Shown here one piece after another: positions 1-8,375 of a stretch of DNA of 64,000 bases. The notes beneath the pieces were generated by a model that worked only from the letters and a program-made list of their open reading frames with translations, ran no database searches and was not told the DNA's origin. The position numbers and the translations under genes are program-made. How positions within the stretch are numbered: the first letter of the stretch is position 1; the number at the start of each line of letters is the position of its first letter. The DNA comes from Pseudomonas sp. R28(2017) (GTDB taxonomy: Bacteria; Pseudomonadota; Gammaproteobacteria; Pseudomonadales; Pseudomonadaceae), in assembly GCF_002112505.1 (NCBI RefSeq), contig NZ_NEHW01000023.1, positions 1 to 64,000 on the forward strand. The letters are read 5' to 3'.

Positions 1-151
1 GCTAGCAGCTTGCCGTCCACCCCTCTCACCTAACACCTTACCTCCTTCGAAGACACAAGCGAGCGCAGCTCGCGATGCGCCGCGCGGGCGGCGCTCGATC
101 TCACAGGCGCTGAACATCTGAAGCCCAGCACCCCAGCCCTTACGCCATTCC
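1..151. other. Non-coding edge with two short hairpins
   Basis: No convincing gene lies before the aminotransferase stop codon. Two adjacent potential hairpins occur: CGAGC-gca-GCTCG at 60-72, and a 7-bp GC stem GCGCCGC/GCGGCGC with a 4-nt loop at 77-94. They lie downstream of the minus-strand aminotransferase and could end its transcript, but no T-run follows on that strand. The block may instead be a dispersed Pseudomonas repeat, which cannot be tested within one window. Confidence 0.4.
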
Positions 152-3082
152 CTACAGGCCTTCGCCAAGCACCCGGTCGATGCTGTCGACGAAGTAGTCG
201 ACACTCGCCCGGGTGGTGCACATCGGCGGTTTGATCTTGAGGATGTTCAGGTAGTCGCCGGTCGGCTGCATGAAGATCCCCAGCTCGCGCAGGCGGTCGC
301 ACAGCAGCATGGTTTCCTCGGTGGCAGGCTCCAGGGTTGCACGGTTGCGTACCAGCTCCAGCCCCAGGTAGAAACCCGAACCATGGGCCGCGCCAGCCAG
401 CGGGTGCTTGTCGACCAGTGCCTGCAGGCGTGCCTTGAAATAGCGCCCGGTGTCGCGTGCGTTGTCCCACAGGCCTTCCTCCTGCATCACGTCCAGCACC
501 GCCATGCCGATGCGGCAGCTGACCGGGCTGCCGCCGGCGGAGGAGAAGAAGTAGCCCTCGGCTTCCAGGGCCTCGGCGATCTCGCGGCGGGTGATCACCA
601 CACCCAATGGCTGGCCGTTGCCCATGCCCTTGGCCATGGTAATGATGTCGGGCACCACGCCCTGTTCCTCGAAGCCCCAGAAGTACTCGCCCAGGCGGCC
701 ATAACCGACCTGCACCTCATCGGCGATGCACACGCCACCGCGGGCGCGGACCTTGGCATAGGCCTCGCGCAGGTAACCGGCTGGCAGCGAAATGCCCCCG
801 GCATTGCCGTAAACCGGCTCGCAGATGATGCCGGCCAGCTGGCGACCACGGGCATCCAGGTCGGCCAGCTTGGCGTCGACGTCGCGCAGGTAGTCGGCGG
901 CCGTGTCGGCACCGCGGTAGCGGCCGCGGAAGGTGTTCGGCGCCTCCACCGGGTGTACCCAGTCCGGGCGGGTTTCCAGCGCCTGGGGGTTGTCGGCGAT
1001 GGACGTGGAAATGGCATCGGTGGCCACCGACCAGCCGTGGTAGGCCTCCAGCACGCTGAGCAAGTCGCGGCCGCCGCTGTAGGCCCAGGCCAGGCGGATC
1101 GCCAGGTCGTTGGCCTCGGTGCCACTGTTGACCATGAACACCCGATCAAAGCCCTCGGGGGCGAGGTCGAGCAGGCGCTCGGAGAACTCGGTGATGGCGG
1201 CGTAATGGAAGCGCGAGTTGGTGTTGAGCAGCGACCACTGGCGCGCCGATTCGGCGACCATGCGCGGGTGGCCGTGGCCGAGCACGGCGACGTTGTTGAG
1301 CATGTCCAGGTATGAACGGCCTTGCAGGTCGATCAGGTAGTTGCGCCAGCCGCGCTCGATCTGCGGCGGTTGCGCATAGTAGTGCTTTTGCGAGCGGGCG
1401 AAGCTGGCGTCGCGGCGGGCCAGCAGGGCCTGCGGGTCGGGCAACGGCTCGGCATCGCAATCGAAACCCAGCAGCGCGGCAGGCGACGGGCACAGCGCCA
1501 GCCAGGCGGCGGCTTGCGACGGTGTGGCGAAGAACGGCGGCTGGATGTGGGTATCGAGGCACAGCTGGACACTGAGGAAGCCGCAACTGCTGCCCAGGGA
1601 TTGCCCCTTTGCCACCGCCTGGCCATCCGCCGGTGCCTCTTCCAGCCCTTGCAACCACAAGGCCCAGTGTGGCGTGCGCAGGCAACCACGGCCATCGCCG
1701 TGACGTTGCCAGGTACCCGTCTCGGGCGCCTGTACCCGGCTGCCATTGGGCACATGCAGCTCTACGCCCAATGCGCAGGTGGCAGGCTCTTCGGGGCGGT
1801 CGATATGGGTTTGTGACAAGCGATACTGGCCGTGCAGGCTGCAGGCCGGCGCAGCTTGCGAGGTCAGCAGGTGCTGGTCGAAGCCCGGCTGTTCCCAGTT
1901 GCCGGCTTCGCAGTGCGCGCTGAGCACGCCGAGGTCGACCCGCTTGACCGGCTGCCCGGCCAACTCGGGAAGCAGCGGCGCACAGCCAGTCAGCTCTGCG
2001 GTGTCGGCTGGCAAGCCGGCCGCCTGGAGAATGGCCGCCTCCATCAAGGCGAATGGTACGGCCGTGGCGGTATCGAAGATTTCCCACTCATGGGCGACGT
2101 TGTCGCGGGTGTACTGGTTGTCCGGGTCAACGGCCAACTGCTGCGCGCTGCTCAGCACCAGCACCGCCGCACGGTTCAGCACCAACGGCCACAGAGCACG
2201 CAGCTCGGCTTCGGACAACGGGTTGAGCGCCTGGTAGGCACTGACGGCTGGCAGGATCCGCAGCGGGTCGCCTTCGGCATGGTGCAGCAGCGCCGCGCAG
2301 GTCACAGAGAGGTCGGCGATGCGCCAGGTGCGCGACAGGTCGCCAAAGTCGATCACACCCTGCAGTTGCCATTGGCGCTGGTCGTCGCGGGCCCACACGG
2401 TGTTGTCGTCGGTGATGTCCAGGTGCACGGCCTGGGTCGGCAACTGGTCCGCCAAGGGCGCCAGGCGTTCGCCGGCCACGCGCGTGGCCTGCTCGATGCG
2501 GGCGCGCTGCCCGGCGTCCTGCAGTACCGGCAGCAGGTGCTCGATCAGCGCCTTGGCATGTTGCGGGTCCCATTGCAGGGTGCGTTCAAGGCCTGGGTGG
2601 TCGAAGTCGACCAAGGCCTTGTCGAGCCGTGCGCACAACCTGCCCAGGTCGGCCATCAGGCGTGGCGGCATGTGTTTGAGGCGGGTCAGTGGTTGGCCGT
2701 CGATGTACTCGAGCAGGCGCACTCGCAGGGGCTGGTCATCGATGTCCACTGCCAGCAAGGTCTCGCCATCTTGCGCAACTTGCACGGCGGGCACCGGCAA
2801 GCCCTGCTCGCGCAAATAGGCCAGGGCAGCATGCTGGGCTTGCAGTTCGACCTGCGCGTAGCTGCCATGGCAGGCCTTGAGCACGAAGCGCCTTTGCGCC
2901 GCGTCCACGCGAAAGTTCAGGTCCTGCTGGCTGCCCAGTGCAGTCAAGTCCCCATCAAGGCCGTAGTGCGCCTGCAACAGCGCATGAGTCCGGGCTTCGC
3001 TGAGGGAGGGGCTGGGCAGGCCGGAGCGCTGGATCAGCATGTCGAGGGCGGGGGAGGCTGACTTTTGTTGTTGGCTGGACAT
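152..3082 (-). CDS. Trifunctional kinase-like / M23-like / class III aminotransferase fusion protein
   Basis: A 976-aa protein in three blocks. Residues about 30-340 form an aminoglycoside-phosphotransferase/choline-kinase-type fold with the catalytic motif HLDITDDN and the metal motif DFGD. Residues about 410-540 resemble an M23/lysostaphin-like domain, but I see no clear pair of zinc-binding HxH motifs. Residues about 560-970 are a class III PLP aminotransferase; the PLP lysine is K818 in MAKGMGNG, preceded by ADEVQVG. Bacterial fusions of this type are the relatives of human hydroxylysine kinase plus the phospho-lyases PHYKPL/ETNPPL, so phosphorylation of an amino alcohol or hydroxy-amino acid followed by phospho-elimination or transamination is plausible. 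The substrate is unknown. It is divergent from the TonB receptor. The ATG at 3082 has only a weak Shine-Dalgarno sequence. The domains are clear; the reaction is inferred. Confidence 0.88.
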   Translation of the reverse strand: MSSQQQKSASPALDMLIQRSGLPSPSLSEARTHALLQAHYGLDGDLTALGSQQDLNFRVDAAQRRFVLKACHGSYAQVELQAQHAALAYLREQGLPVPAVQVAQDGETLLAVDIDDQPLRVRLLEYIDGQPLTRLKHMPPRLMADLGRLCARLDKALVDFDHPGLERTLQWDPQHAKALIEHLLPVLQDAGQRARIEQATRVAGERLAPLADQLPTQAVHLDITDDNTVWARDDQRQWQLQGVIDFGDLSRTWRIADLSVTCAALLHHAEGDPLRILPAVSAYQALNPLSEAELRALWPLVLNRAAVLVLSSAQQLAVDPDNQYTRDNVAHEWEIFDTATAVPFALMEAAILQAAGLPADTAELTGCAPLLPELAGQPVKRVDLGVLSAHCEAGNWEQPGFDQHLLTSQAAPACSLHGQYRLSQTHIDRPEEPATCALGVELHVPNGSRVQAPETGTWQRHGDGRGCLRTPHWALWLQGLEEAPADGQAVAKGQSLGSSCGFLSVQLCLDTHIQPPFFATPSQAAAWLALCPSPAALLGFDCDAEPLPDPQALLARRDASFARSQKHYYAQPPQIERGWRNYLIDLQGRSYLDMLNNVAVLGHGHPRMVAESARQWSLLNTNSRFHYAAITEFSERLLDLAPEGFDRVFMVNSGTEANDLAIRLAWAYSGGRDLLSVLEAYHGWSVATDAISTSIADNPQALETRPDWVHPVEAPNTFRGRYRGADTAADYLRDVDAKLADLDARGRQLAGIICEPVYGNAGGISLPAGYLREAYAKVRARGGVCIADEVQVGYGRLGEYFWGFEEQGVVPDIITMAKGMGNGQPLGVVITRREIAEALEAEGYFFSSAGGSPVSCRIGMAVLDVMQEEGLWDNARDTGRYFKARLQALVDKHPLAGAAHGSGFYLGLELVRNRATLEPATEETMLLCDRLRELGIFMQPTGDYLNILKIKPPMCTTRASVDYFVDSIDRVLGEGL

Positions 3083-3275
3083 GGGGGCTACCGTTGTTGC
3101 TGGGAGTTGACTGCGCAGAATCTATTCCCGATCTGGCTGATGATGAAAGACGATCGTGATCAGAATTTCTGACGAATGATGGCACTTAGCCTTATTGGCC
3201 GGATTGATGTTTGGATATGGGAAGTATTACCATTTGTGCCAATTTTCTCAATTCAGCGCTATCAGGACTCAAACA
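3083..3275. promoter_or_regulatory. Divergent intergenic region between aminotransferase and TonB receptor
   Basis: A 193-bp region that must hold promoters for both flanking genes. It is more AT-rich than its surroundings towards the receptor side (about 3165-3275). Short palindromes such as acgatcgt and tgatca lie near 3150-3165. I looked for a Fur box (GATAATGATAATCATTATC-like) and saw no good match, so iron control of the receptor is not supported by the sequence alone. Confidence 0.4.
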
Positions 3276-5465
3276 ATGTCGTCCCGTTTTCCGTCACGCC
3301 CCGCATTACTGGCGATTTGCTGTTCCGTAACGCTGATGGCGCAAGCTGCCGAGCCGATCCAGTTGGAGGCGACCGACGTCAATGCCGATGCCTTGAAAGC
3401 GCAACCCGGCGCGTTGCCTGAGGCGTTTGCCGGTGGCCAGGTCGCCCGCGGTGGCCAGATGGGCGTGCTGGGCAACCAGGACTATATGGATGTGCCGTTC
3501 ACCATGACCAGCTACACGTCCAAGCTGATCGAAGATCAGCAGGCCGAGGACATCGGCGACGTATTGGCGAACGACCCCTCGGTGCGTGAGTCTTACGGCT
3601 TCGGCAACCAGGCCAAGGTTTTTGTGATCCGTGGCCTGCCGCTGGCGGGAGACGACATTTCCTTCAATGGCCTGTACGGCATCCTGCCGCGCCAGATAAT
3701 GTCTACCGACGGCGTCGAGCGGGTCGAAGTATTCAAGGGCCCCAACGCCTTTCTCAACGGCGTGAGCCCGACCGGCACGGGCCTGGGTGGCAACGTCAAC
3801 CTGCAGCCCAAGCGCGCGGGTGATGAGCCGACCCGCCGCTACACCCAGGACATCAGCGCCGATGGTCGTGTCGGCGAGCATTTGGATATCGGCCAGCGCT
3901 TCGGTGAGGACAACCGCTTCGGCGCCCGCCTGAACCTCAGCCAGCGCGAAGGCGAGACCGCCGTCGACGACCAGGACCAGCGCACCAAGCTGTTCACCGC
4001 AGGCCTGGACTACCGAGGTGACAACTTCCGTGTTTCGACCGACATCGGTTACCAGAAGCAGCGCATCAACCACCTGCGTAACTCCGTGCGTCTGAGCAGC
4101 GCCACGACCAAGGTGCCGACCGCACCGGACGCGAGCCACAACTATGGCCAGAGCTGGAGCTACAGCGAGTCGGAAGACACCTTCGGCATGGTCCGCGGTG
4201 AGTGGGACCTGAACGACAGCTGGACCGCCTACCTGGCAGGCGGTGCACGCCATACCCGTGAACAGGGCACCTACGGCACGCCAGTGCTGAGCGGCAACAG
4301 CGGTGCTGCCACCATGACGCCGTCCGACATCGTCCACGGCGAAGACAACACCAGCTTTAGCACTGGTCTGAACGGCCGCGTGCAGACAGGCCCGATCAGC
4401 CACCAGATCGCGCTGGGTGCCAACACGATGTGGACCCAGGCCGAGAACGCCTACACGTTCTATTCGCCGATCAGCACCGACATCTACAACACGGTGCAGC
4501 AGTCCAAACCGGCCACTGTGACCAGCACGGGGGGGGCCATGGGGGATCCTGGCGTGACCGGCAAGACCCGTGCCCGCAGCATCGCCATTTCCGACACTAT
4601 CGGTGTGTTCGATGACCGCCTGCTGCTGACTTACGGCCTGCGCCGCCAGCAGCTACGGGTGGAAAGCTACACCTACGATGGCACCACCTCGAAAGGCGTA
4701 GCCAACCCGGCCAACGATGGCAGCCGCAAAGGCGACCCGTACGACGAGTCGATCACCACGCCGGTGTACGGCATCGTGTTCAAGGCCACCGACAGTATCT
4801 CGTTGTACGCCAACCGCATCGAAGGCCTGGCCCAGGGCCCGACAGCACCGAGCAACGTGTCGAACGCCAACGAGATGTTCCCGCCTGGCCGCACCAAGCA
4901 GCTCGAGGCCGGCATCAAGTTCGATCGCCAGACCTATGGCGCGAACCTGGCCGTGTTCCGCATCGAGAAACCGTCGGACGGCTACACCTTGGACAACGTA
5001 TTCATCCGCGATGGCGAGCAGGTCAACAAAGGCCTGGAGCTGAGCCTGTTCGGCGAGCCCATCGAAGGCCTGCGCCTGATGGCCGGTGGCACGCGCATGA
5101 CCTCGGAGCAGAAGAACACCGCCAACGGCACCAACGACGGCAACCACGCCATCGGTGTGCCGACCTTCCAGGTCAATGCCAGCGTGGACTGGGATGTACC
5201 GGGTGTGCCGGGGCTGGCGCTCAATGCGCGGATGCTGCGCACCGGTGGCCAGTTCGTCGACGCGGCGAACAACGTCAGCCTGCCGACCTGGAACCGCTTC
5301 GATGCCGGTGCCCGCTACAAGCTGAAAGTGGCAGAGAAGGACCTGACCCTGCGGGTCAACGTCGAGAACCTGACTGACAAGAACTACTGGGCTTCGGCCA
5401 ACGGCGGTTACCTGACCCAGGGCGATCCACGCCTGGTGAAGTTCTCTGGCACCATCGATTTCTGA
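3276..5465 (+). CDS. TonB-dependent siderophore-type outer-membrane receptor
   Basis: A 729-aa outer-membrane receptor expected to take up a ferric siderophore or similar ligand with TonB-ExbBD energy. The start at 3276 is chosen over upstream in-frame ATGs because it gives a normal signal peptide (MSSRFPSRPALL..., cleavage near AQA-AEP) and has an AGGA about 8 nt upstream. A plug domain follows (about residues 50-190: DVPFTMTSYTSKLIEDQQAEDIGDVL, VRESYG, VFVIRGLPL, ERVEVFKGPNAFL), then a beta-barrel ending in the canonical C-terminal Phe (FSGTIDF). There is no N-terminal STN signalling domain, so it should not signal through an anti-sigma factor. The family is certain to the level of siderophore-type receptor; the ligand is unknown. 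Coupling to the divergent aminotransferase is only suggested by position. Confidence 0.93.
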   Translation: MSSRFPSRPALLAICCSVTLMAQAAEPIQLEATDVNADALKAQPGALPEAFAGGQVARGGQMGVLGNQDYMDVPFTMTSYTSKLIEDQQAEDIGDVLANDPSVRESYGFGNQAKVFVIRGLPLAGDDISFNGLYGILPRQIMSTDGVERVEVFKGPNAFLNGVSPTGTGLGGNVNLQPKRAGDEPTRRYTQDISADGRVGEHLDIGQRFGEDNRFGARLNLSQREGETAVDDQDQRTKLFTAGLDYRGDNFRVSTDIGYQKQRINHLRNSVRLSSATTKVPTAPDASHNYGQSWSYSESEDTFGMVRGEWDLNDSWTAYLAGGARHTREQGTYGTPVLSGNSGAATMTPSDIVHGEDNTSFSTGLNGRVQTGPISHQIALGANTMWTQAENAYTFYSPISTDIYNTVQQSKPATVTSTGGAMGDPGVTGKTRARSIAISDTIGVFDDRLLLTYGLRRQQLRVESYTYDGTTSKGVANPANDGSRKGDPYDESITTPVYGIVFKATDSISLYANRIEGLAQGPTAPSNVSNANEMFPPGRTKQLEAGIKFDRQTYGANLAVFRIEKPSDGYTLDNVFIRDGEQVNKGLELSLFGEPIEGLRLMAGGTRMTSEQKNTANGTNDGNHAIGVPTFQVNASVDWDVPGVPGLALNARMLRTGGQFVDAANNVSLPTWNRFDAGARYKLKVAEKDLTLRVNVENLTDKNYWASANGGYLTQGDPRLVKFSGTIDF

Positions 5466-5473
5466 TAATCCGT

Positions 5474-5500
5474 GTGGGAGCGGGCAAGCCCGCGAAGAGG
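5474..5500 (+). repeat. REP element, unit 1 of an inverted pair
   Basis: The sequence gtgggagcgggcaagcccgc and its continuation match the P. putida-type REP, with an internal palindrome gcgggcaagcccgc. It forms a head-to-head pair with the inverted unit at 5534-5560, giving a BIME-like structure downstream of the TonB receptor stop. Confidence 0.85.
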
Positions 5501-5533
5501 ACGACGCGGTGGATGGCACCGGCTTCGCCGGTG

Positions 5534-5560
5534 TTCGCGGGCAAGCCCGCTCCTACAGGG
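5534..5560 (-). repeat. REP element, unit 2 (inverted)
   Basis: The reverse complement of the REP core: ttcgcgggcaagcccgctcc, then tacaggg. The two units are 33 bp apart, and the spacer itself contains the hairpin accggcttcgccggt at 5518-5532. Confidence 0.85.
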
Positions 5561-5665
5561 ATCATCACAGGCCTGAAGACTTGCGCTGTACCTGTGGGAG
5601 ATCACCCAGCCCTTTGGGCTGCGCTGTCGCGCAGAGAACAAAGCCTCAGCAAGCGCCGCTTTACC

Positions 5666-5696
5666 CTGTGGGAGCGGGCGTGCCCGCGAAGAGGCC
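5666..5696 (+). repeat. REP element, single unit
   Basis: Starts ctgtgggagcgggcgtgccc and continues cgcgaagaggcc. This is the same REP core with one central change (gcgggcgtgcccgc). It lies about 55 bp beyond the nppD stop codon. Confidence 0.8.
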
Positions 5697-5751
5697 AGAC
5701 CCGCCCGCACATCATGCCATCATCAGGATCGACGCCGGTGGCTCAAATACG

Positions 5752-7353
5752 TCAGACATCCCCCAAAAACGCCGCCTCCAACAATTGTTTCGTATAAACA
5801 TGTTGCGGTGCATGGAAGATCTCCCGCGCATCCCCTTGCTCCACCACATGCCCATGCTTGATCACCATCAACTGGTGACTCAACGCCTTCACCACCGCCA
5901 GGTCATGGCTGATGAACAAATAGGTCAGGTTGTACTTGGCCTGCAGGTTCCTCAGCAGCTCCACCACCTGCCGCTGCACCGTGCGGTCCAGCGCCGAGGT
6001 CGGCTCGTCCAGCAGAATCAGCGCAGGCTTCAACACCAGCGCCCGGGCAATGGCGATGCGCTGGCGCTGGCCACCGGAGAACTCATGCGGGTAGCGATGG
6101 CGGGTGCGCGGATCCAGGCCCACTTCCTCCAGCGCCGCAACGATCGCCGCCTCCTGCTCCGCAGGCGTGCCGATCTTGTGAATCCGCAACCCCTCGCCAA
6201 CGATGTCCGCCACGCACATGCGCGGGCTCAGGCTGCCGAAGGGGTCCTGGAACACCACCTGCATCTCCCGCCGCAGGGGCCGCACGGCCTTCTGGTTCAT
6301 CCCCTCCAGCTGCTGGCCATGAAAGCGGATCCCGCCCTGGCTGGAGATCAGGCGCAGTATCGCCAACCCCAGCGTCGACTTGCCCGACCCGGACTCGCCG
6401 ACGATCCCCAGCGTCTGCCCCTGGGGCAGGCTGAAGTTGATCCCGTCCACCGCCTTCACGTGGTCGACCGTCTTGCGCAATAGCCCCTTCTTGATCGGGA
6501 ACCACACCTTCAGGTCCTTCACCTCCAGCAACGGCGCGCCAATCGGGTTGTGCGCAGGCAACCCGCTGGGCTCGGCATTGATCAGCATCTGCGTGTAGTG
6601 ATGCTGCGGCGCACTGAACAGCGTGGCGCACTCGGCCTGTTCGACGATCTGCCCGCGCTGCATCACGCACACACGATGGGCGATGCGGCGCACCAGGTTG
6701 AGGTCGTGACTGATCAGCAGCAATGCCATGCCCAGCCGCGCCTGCAGGTCTTTGAGCAGATCGAGAATCTTCAACTGCACGGTCACATCCAGCGCCGTGG
6801 TCGGTTCGTCGGCAATCAGCAGCTCCGGCTCGTTGGCCAGGGCCATGGCGATCATCACCCGCTGGCGCTGGCCGCCGGACAGCTCGTGGGGCAGGGCTTT
6901 GAGGCGCTTGTGCGGTTCAGGGATGCCGACCATTTCCAGCAGTTCCAGGGTGCGCGCCGTGGCTTCCTTGCCGGTCAGGCCTTTGTGCAGCAGGAGAATC
7001 TCGTTGATCTGCTTCTCGATGCAGTGCAGCGGGTTCAGCGAGGTCATCGGCTCCTGGAAGATCATCGCGATGCGGTTGCCGCGGATGCGCTGCAGGGTCT
7101 TTTCGTTCTGCTGTAGTAGGTCCTTGCCTTGGTAGCGGATGCTGCCGCTGGGGTGACGGGCCAGCGGGTAGGGCAGCAGGCGCAGGATCGAGTGGGCGGT
7201 GACGGATTTGCCCGAACCGCTTTCGCCGACCAGGGCCAGGGTCTCGCCCTTGCGGATGTCGAAGCTGATGCCGTCGACCACGCGGTTGACCTGCTCGCCG
7301 GTGACAAACTCCACGGCCAGGTCGCGCACTTCGATCAGGTTCTGTTCGCTCAT
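5752..7353 (-). CDS. nppD: ABC transporter double ATPase subunit of the peptide/peptidyl-nucleoside importer
   Basis: A 533-aa YejF-type protein with two complete ATPase halves. Half 1 (about residues 1-260) has Walker A GESGSGKS, signature LSGGQRQR and Walker B LLIADEP. Half 2 (about 275-530) has GESGSGKS, FSGGQRQR and LILLDEP. It energises import through the NppBC membrane pair. It is the last gene of the operon; its ATG lies just past the nppC stop (TGAAATG) with a GAGGAAG Shine-Dalgarno inside nppC. Gene order matches the P. aeruginosa npp operon beside mltD, which imports peptidyl-nucleoside antibiotics and di/oligopeptides; the E. coli equivalent is yejABEF. The substrate here is inferred from that relationship. 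Confidence 0.93.
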   Translation of the reverse strand: MSEQNLIEVRDLAVEFVTGEQVNRVVDGISFDIRKGETLALVGESGSGKSVTAHSILRLLPYPLARHPSGSIRYQGKDLLQQNEKTLQRIRGNRIAMIFQEPMTSLNPLHCIEKQINEILLLHKGLTGKEATARTLELLEMVGIPEPHKRLKALPHELSGGQRQRVMIAMALANEPELLIADEPTTALDVTVQLKILDLLKDLQARLGMALLLISHDLNLVRRIAHRVCVMQRGQIVEQAECATLFSAPQHHYTQMLINAEPSGLPAHNPIGAPLLEVKDLKVWFPIKKGLLRKTVDHVKAVDGINFSLPQGQTLGIVGESGSGKSTLGLAILRLISSQGGIRFHGQQLEGMNQKAVRPLRREMQVVFQDPFGSLSPRMCVADIVGEGLRIHKIGTPAEQEAAIVAALEEVGLDPRTRHRYPHEFSGGQRQRIAIARALVLKPALILLDEPTSALDRTVQRQVVELLRNLQAKYNLTYLFISHDLAVVKALSHQLMVIKHGHVVEQGDAREIFHAPQHVYTKQLLEAAFLGDV

Positions 7354-7354
7354 T

Positions 7355-8374
7355 TCACTTCCTCGGGTCGAAGGCGTCGCGGGCGGATTCGCCGATGAAC
7401 ACCAGCAGGCTCAGCATGATCGCCAGCACGGCAAAGGCGCTGATGCCCAGCCACGGGGCTTGCAGGTTGGACTTGCCTTGCGCCACCAGTTCACCCAGCG
7501 ATGGCGCGCCGGGGGGCAGGCCAAAGCCAAGGAAGTCCAGCGCGGTCAGGGTGCCGATGGCACCGGTGAGGATGAACGGCATGAAGGTCATGGTCGAGAT
7601 CATGGCATTGGGCAGGATGTGCCGGTACATGATCGCGCCGTTGCGCATGCCAAGGGCGCGGGCTGCGCGCACGTACTCCAGGTTGCGCCCGCGCAGGAAC
7701 TCGGCGCGCACCACGTCCACCAGGCTCATCCACGAGAACAGCAGCATGATGCCCAGCAGCCACCAGAAGTTGGGCTGCACGAAGCTGGCGAGGATGATCA
7801 GCAGGTACAGCACCGGCAGGCCGGACCAGATTTCCAGGAAGCGCTGACCGGCCAGGTCGACCCAGCCGCCGTAGAAGCCCTGCAAGGCGCCCGCGATCAC
7901 GCCGATGATGGAACTCAGCACGGTCAGGGTGATGGCGAACAGTACCGAAACGCGGAAGCCGTAGATCACCCGCGCCAGCACGTCGCGGCCCTGGTCGTCG
8001 GTGCCCAGCCAGTTGTCCGCCGAGGGTGGCGCCGGCGCCGGTACACGCAGGTCGTAGTTGATGCTCTGGTAGCTGAACGGGATCGGCGCCCAGACCACGA
8101 AGCTGTCTTTCTTTTCCAGCAGGTCGCGGATGTACGGGCTCTTGTAGTTGGCCTCCAGCGGGAATTCGCCGCCAAAGGTGGTTTCCGGGTAGCGCTTGAA
8201 CGCCGGGAAATACCATGAGCCTTCGTAGCGCACGGCAATTGGTTTGTCGTTGGCGATCAGCTCGGCGCCCAGGCTCAGGCCGAACAGGATCAGGAACAGC
8301 CACAGCGACCACCAGCCTCGGCGGTTGGCCTTGAAGCGCTCGAAGCGCCGGCGGTTGAGGGGAGAAAGGGCCAT
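7355..8374 (-). CDS. nppC: ABC transporter permease (YejE-like)
   Basis: A 339-aa inner-membrane permease. An N-terminal membrane segment (about residues 20-40) is followed by a periplasmic stretch, the typical OppC-type NWLGTDDQGRDVLAR motif near 140, and several membrane helices with the EAA-loop (RAARALGMRNGAIMYRHILPN) that docks on NppD. The start ATG sits two bases after the nppB stop (TGACATG), so translational coupling is likely. It pairs with NppB to form the channel. Confidence 0.92.
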   Translation of the reverse strand: MALSPLNRRRFERFKANRRGWWSLWLFLILFGLSLGAELIANDKPIAVRYEGSWYFPAFKRYPETTFGGEFPLEANYKSPYIRDLLEKKDSFVVWAPIPFSYQSINYDLRVPAPAPPSADNWLGTDDQGRDVLARVIYGFRVSVLFAITLTVLSSIIGVIAGALQGFYGGWVDLAGQRFLEIWSGLPVLYLLIILASFVQPNFWWLLGIMLLFSWMSLVDVVRAEFLRGRNLEYVRAARALGMRNGAIMYRHILPNAMISTMTFMPFILTGAIGTLTALDFLGFGLPPGAPSLGELVAQGKSNLQAPWLGISAFAVLAIMLSLLVFIGESARDAFDPRK

Positions 8375-8375
8375 G

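Larger units (their letters stand above)
5466..5751. other. REP-rich gap between convergent genes
   Basis: A 286-bp gap between the converging receptor and nppD genes. It contains three REP units (listed separately) and a spacer around 5590-5660 with local symmetry (cagccctttgggctg, gctgtcgcgcag). No gene or promoter is apparent. REP pairs of this kind often lie at the ends of converging transcripts in Pseudomonas. Confidence 0.7.

Noticed and set aside
3141..3275. Fur box before the TonB receptor
   Set aside because: gatgatgaaagacgatcgtgatc has partial resemblance, but the match to the 19-bp consensus is poor and would occur by chance.
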